From Sphingomonas alba (GTDB lineage: Bacteria; Pseudomonadota; Alphaproteobacteria; Sphingomonadales; Sphingomonadaceae), in NCBI RefSeq assembly GCF_023516555.1, contig NZ_JAMGBD010000002.1, forward strand, positions 62,001 through 126,000: DNA of 64,000 nucleotides, read 5' to 3'. This document shows positions 62,430-64,000 of the stretch, in pieces. Made by a program: the position numbers and the translations under genes. Within the stretch, counting starts at the first letter, position 1, and every line of letters starts with the position of its first letter. Under the pieces are notes generated by a model that was not told the DNA's origin, made no database searches, and worked only from the letters and a program-made list of their open reading frames with translations.

Positions 62430-62965
62430 TGGGACTGCCGGTACGTATTGATGATCACGGATTTCACGCAGGGTCCGTCGGGGTCAGGTAGGCCGAAGGA
62501 CACCGACCCCCAATCTTGCCGGGCGGTGTAATACCAGCACTGCGCATCCGCGCAGGATTGCTCGACGCTTCCGCCGCTGAATTGTCGGGCGACCACAGCG
62601 GCGCGAACGCATTGTCCGGAAATGTCATCGAGCTCGAAGAACAGGCCGTTGCGGTCGAAGCTCAGCCGGCCCTTTCGCGAGACCATGCCGCCAAATTCGG
62701 TTTGGCCGAAGTCGCATCCTCCTGTGGCGCACTCGCTTCGCAGGCCAAAGGCGCCGGCGACTGCTCCGGCCGTTACGGGCTGCTCGTTGAGGGCGTCGGC
62801 AAGACGCCCAAGCATTTCGTCTTCACTGCGATTGAGGGAATGATCGTTCGGGTCCGATCAAAAGGGCGCCTGCAACGGTTGTGGATCCATTGGCCTGATC
62901 GTCGGCGGCTCTGTCGAGCATCCAGCCGCGCAAATGAACACCAACGAGGCAACCAGCATGCGCAT
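62426..62965 (-). pseudogene. Lipoprotein gene interrupted by an in-frame TGA
   Basis: One frame from ATG 62965 to TGA 62426 spans 180 codons but has a TGA at codon 36 (62858-62860). The first 35 residues are a lipoprotein leader, MRMLVASLVFICAAGC plus STEPPTIRP; after the stop the same frame continues DPNDHSLNRSEDEMLGRLAD and a Cys-rich domain (SECATGGCDFG, GQCVRAA, SCADAQCWYYTA) to the end. A fragment starting at ATG 62815 remains open (129 aa) but would lack any export signal. CGA-to-TGA is one base away. Either a recent pseudogene or a sequence error. Confidence 0.7.
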
Positions 62966-62990
62966 CGATTCGATGCTTACATGCAAGGAG

Positions 62991-63020
62991 AATGTCCGCA
63001 ATGGGTCGAAAGCTGTCTTA
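62991..63020. repeat. Copy of the dispersed AATGTCCGC repeat
   Basis: AATGTCCGCAATGGGTCGAA followed by AGCTGTCTTA, next to the 3' end of folE; the right half is diverged. Translation gives NVRNGSKAVLA. Confidence 0.6.
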
Positions 63021-63028
63021 GCGCCCGC

Positions 63029-63640
63029 TCAATACCCCATTAGCGCCAACACCTCGCGCCGGCTCCGCTCGTCGCTGCGAAAAATGCCCATCATCCGGGA
63101 TGTCGTCATCATGACGCCGGGTGTGTTGACCCCGCGCGCCGACATGCAGGCGTGGCTGGCTTCGATCACCACCGCGACGCCCTTGGGCTCAAGGTGCGTC
63201 CAGATGCAGTCGGCGACCTGCGCCGTTAAGCGCTCCTGCACCTGCAGTCGCCGCGCAAAACCGTGCAGCACGCGGGCGAGCTTGCTGATCCCGACCACTT
63301 TGTCGCCGGGCAAATAGGCGATCGCCGCCTTGCCGATGATCGGCGCCATGTGATGCTCGCAATGGGACTGGAACGGGATGTCCTTCAGCAGGATGATCTC
63401 GTCATAGCCGCCGACCTCCTCGAAGGTGCGGCTGAGGTGGTGCGACGGGTCCTCGGCATAGCCTCGGGCATATTCGCGCCAGGCCCGCGCCACCCTTGCC
63501 GGCGTGTCCAGCAGCCCTTCGCGCTCGGGATCGTCGCCGGCCCAGCGGATGATGGTCTTCACGGCGTCGGCGACGTCCTTCGGGACCTTCACTTTCTTCG
63601 CCGGCTCGACCAGGTCGCCATCTTCCGGGGAACAACCCAT
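63029..63640 (-). CDS. folE: GTP cyclohydrolase I
   Basis: First step of folate (and queuosine/pterin) synthesis, GTP to 7,8-dihydroneopterin triphosphate. The 203-aa product has [18 protein letters not shown] (Zn Cys and His), [40 protein letters not shown] with the second Zn Cys, and [21 protein letters not shown] is one base after the stop of the FAD protein gene, so both share a transcript. Its product also feeds the preQ1 precursor used by tgt and queA here. Confidence 0.97.
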   Translation of the reverse strand: MGCSPEDGDLVEPAKKVKVPKDVADAVKTIIRWAGDDPEREGLLDTPARVARAWREYARGYAEDPSHHLSRTFEEVGGYDEIILLKDIPFQSHCEHHMAPIIGKAAIAYLPGDKVVGISKLARVLHGFARRLQVQERLTAQVADCIWTHLEPKGVAVVIEASHACMSARGVNTPGVMMTTSRMMGIFRSDERSRREVLALMGY

Positions 63641-63641
63641 C

Positions 63642-64000
63642 CTACTTCAGCTCCATCTCGATATCCTCGGCGACCCGCGCCGCCTGCCCGCGTATATCCG
63701 GCACGGCGATGATCTCCCAATAATTCCCCTTGGTCACGGGGCCCATCGCCCAAACCCGCTCACCCGCGCGGTCGGTCTCGTCGACCTTCAGCCCGATGCC
63801 GATCCGGTCGACGGCAACCAGTCCGTCGTCCAGCATCTGTCGGATGACCGGATTTTCGGTTTGCTCCATGGCATGCAGCGGCCCGGTGCAATTGATGACC
63901 GTGTCGAAAGTCCGCGTCTCGACCTTGCAGGCGCCGCGAGCGCAAACCTCGACCTCGACCCCGTCGGCGGTTTCACGCATCGCCTTTATGCGACCGGCCG
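63642..64000 (-). CDS. FAD/NAD(P)-binding protein (3' part, 5' end outside window)
   Basis: The last ~119 residues of a larger protein. The frame is open to the window edge. [20 protein letters not shown] is a typical FAD/NAD(P)-binding segment (VINCTG as in YdhS-type pyridine nucleotide-disulfide oxidoreductases), followed by VRIGIGLKV-type and [38 protein letters not shown] at the end. Co-transcribed with folE. Identity beyond this family level is not possible from the fragment. Confidence 0.75.
   Translation of the reverse strand, partial: AGRIKAMRETADGVEVEVCARGACKVETRTFDTVINCTGPLHAMEQTENPVIRQMLDDGLVAVDRIGIGLKVDETDRAGERVWAMGPVTKGNYWEIIAVPDIRGQAARVAEDIEMELK

Noticed and set aside
62858-62860. 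TGA as a selenocysteine codon
   Set aside because: No bacterial SECIS-like hairpin is evident directly after it and no sel genes are in the window; a nonsense mutation is simpler.

Overview
The window is a high-GC chromosomal segment of an alphaproteobacterium, most likely a member of the Sphingomonadales. The indications are: an atp operon end with a very short epsilon subunit and a small Cys-rich gene inserted before it; a DUF1013 (TrcR-type) protein and CpdR; a coaD-ppi-queA-tgt order; DUF1192, SapC and NodT-type efflux genes; the GAAC-N7-GAAC LexA box; a decayed gene-transfer-agent cluster; and the dispersed hairpin repeat whose spurious translation reads NVRNGSK. The assignment comes from gene content and motifs read by eye; no search was run.

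Layout. 0-2.2 kb: end of the F1 ATP synthase operon (atpG', atpD, a 61-aa Cys-rich peptide, atpC). 2.3-3.8 kb: orphan Flp-pilus ATPase. 3.8-9.6 kb: complete tripartite RND efflux operon on the minus strand (adaptor, pump, outer-membrane channel). 9.8-14.4 kb: tRNA-Val(GAC), cpdR divergent from an N-formylglutamate amidohydrolase, a SapC-like gene, a DEAD-box helicase. 14.5-23.7 kb: minus-strand housekeeping block (trcR, xseB, ispA, coaD, cyclophilin, queA, then tgt) interrupted by a plus-strand Sel1/2OG-Fe(II) oxygenase; GST and quinone-oxidoreductase genes flank it. 23.8-39.3 kb: clpA, a PAS-GGDEF-EAL-PilZ protein, three exported peptidases (S9, M28, M13), a dienelactone hydrolase, a Bax-inhibitor-1 homologue, an RNA cyclic phosphodiesterase, and a PDZ/multi-TM sensor-like protein with no kinase domain. 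39.4-42.9 kb: SOS-regulated uvrA followed closely by a double zinc-finger gene.

The accessory part begins at about 43 kb. It holds an OmpA domain fused to a complete Cu/Zn superoxide dismutase; the remains of a gene transfer agent (small and large terminase, portal N-terminus, and two copies of a tail-protein C-terminus) interspersed with an orphan sugar N-formyltransferase, a HEPN protein and a membrane protein; a stand-alone Cas2-like gene; and a probable small RNA whose terminator loop carries the anti-Shine-Dalgarno motif CCUCCUCCC. From 51 to 57 kb are a class III cyclase-TPR protein, membrane proteins, a cupin, a cupredoxin, an RNB ribonuclease and 6-phosphogluconate dehydrogenase. The stretch 58-63 kb is an island of uncharacterised exported proteins and lipoproteins, one broken by an in-frame TGA, in which hairpin repeats cluster. 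The window ends with folE and the 3' part of an FAD/NAD(P)-binding gene.

I found no CRISPR array, no insertion sequence and no rRNA. The strongest leads for unusual biology are the OmpA-SodC fusion, the anti-SD small RNA, the Cas2-like orphan, the double zinc-finger gene behind uvrA, and the relic gene transfer agent with its small peptide genes.
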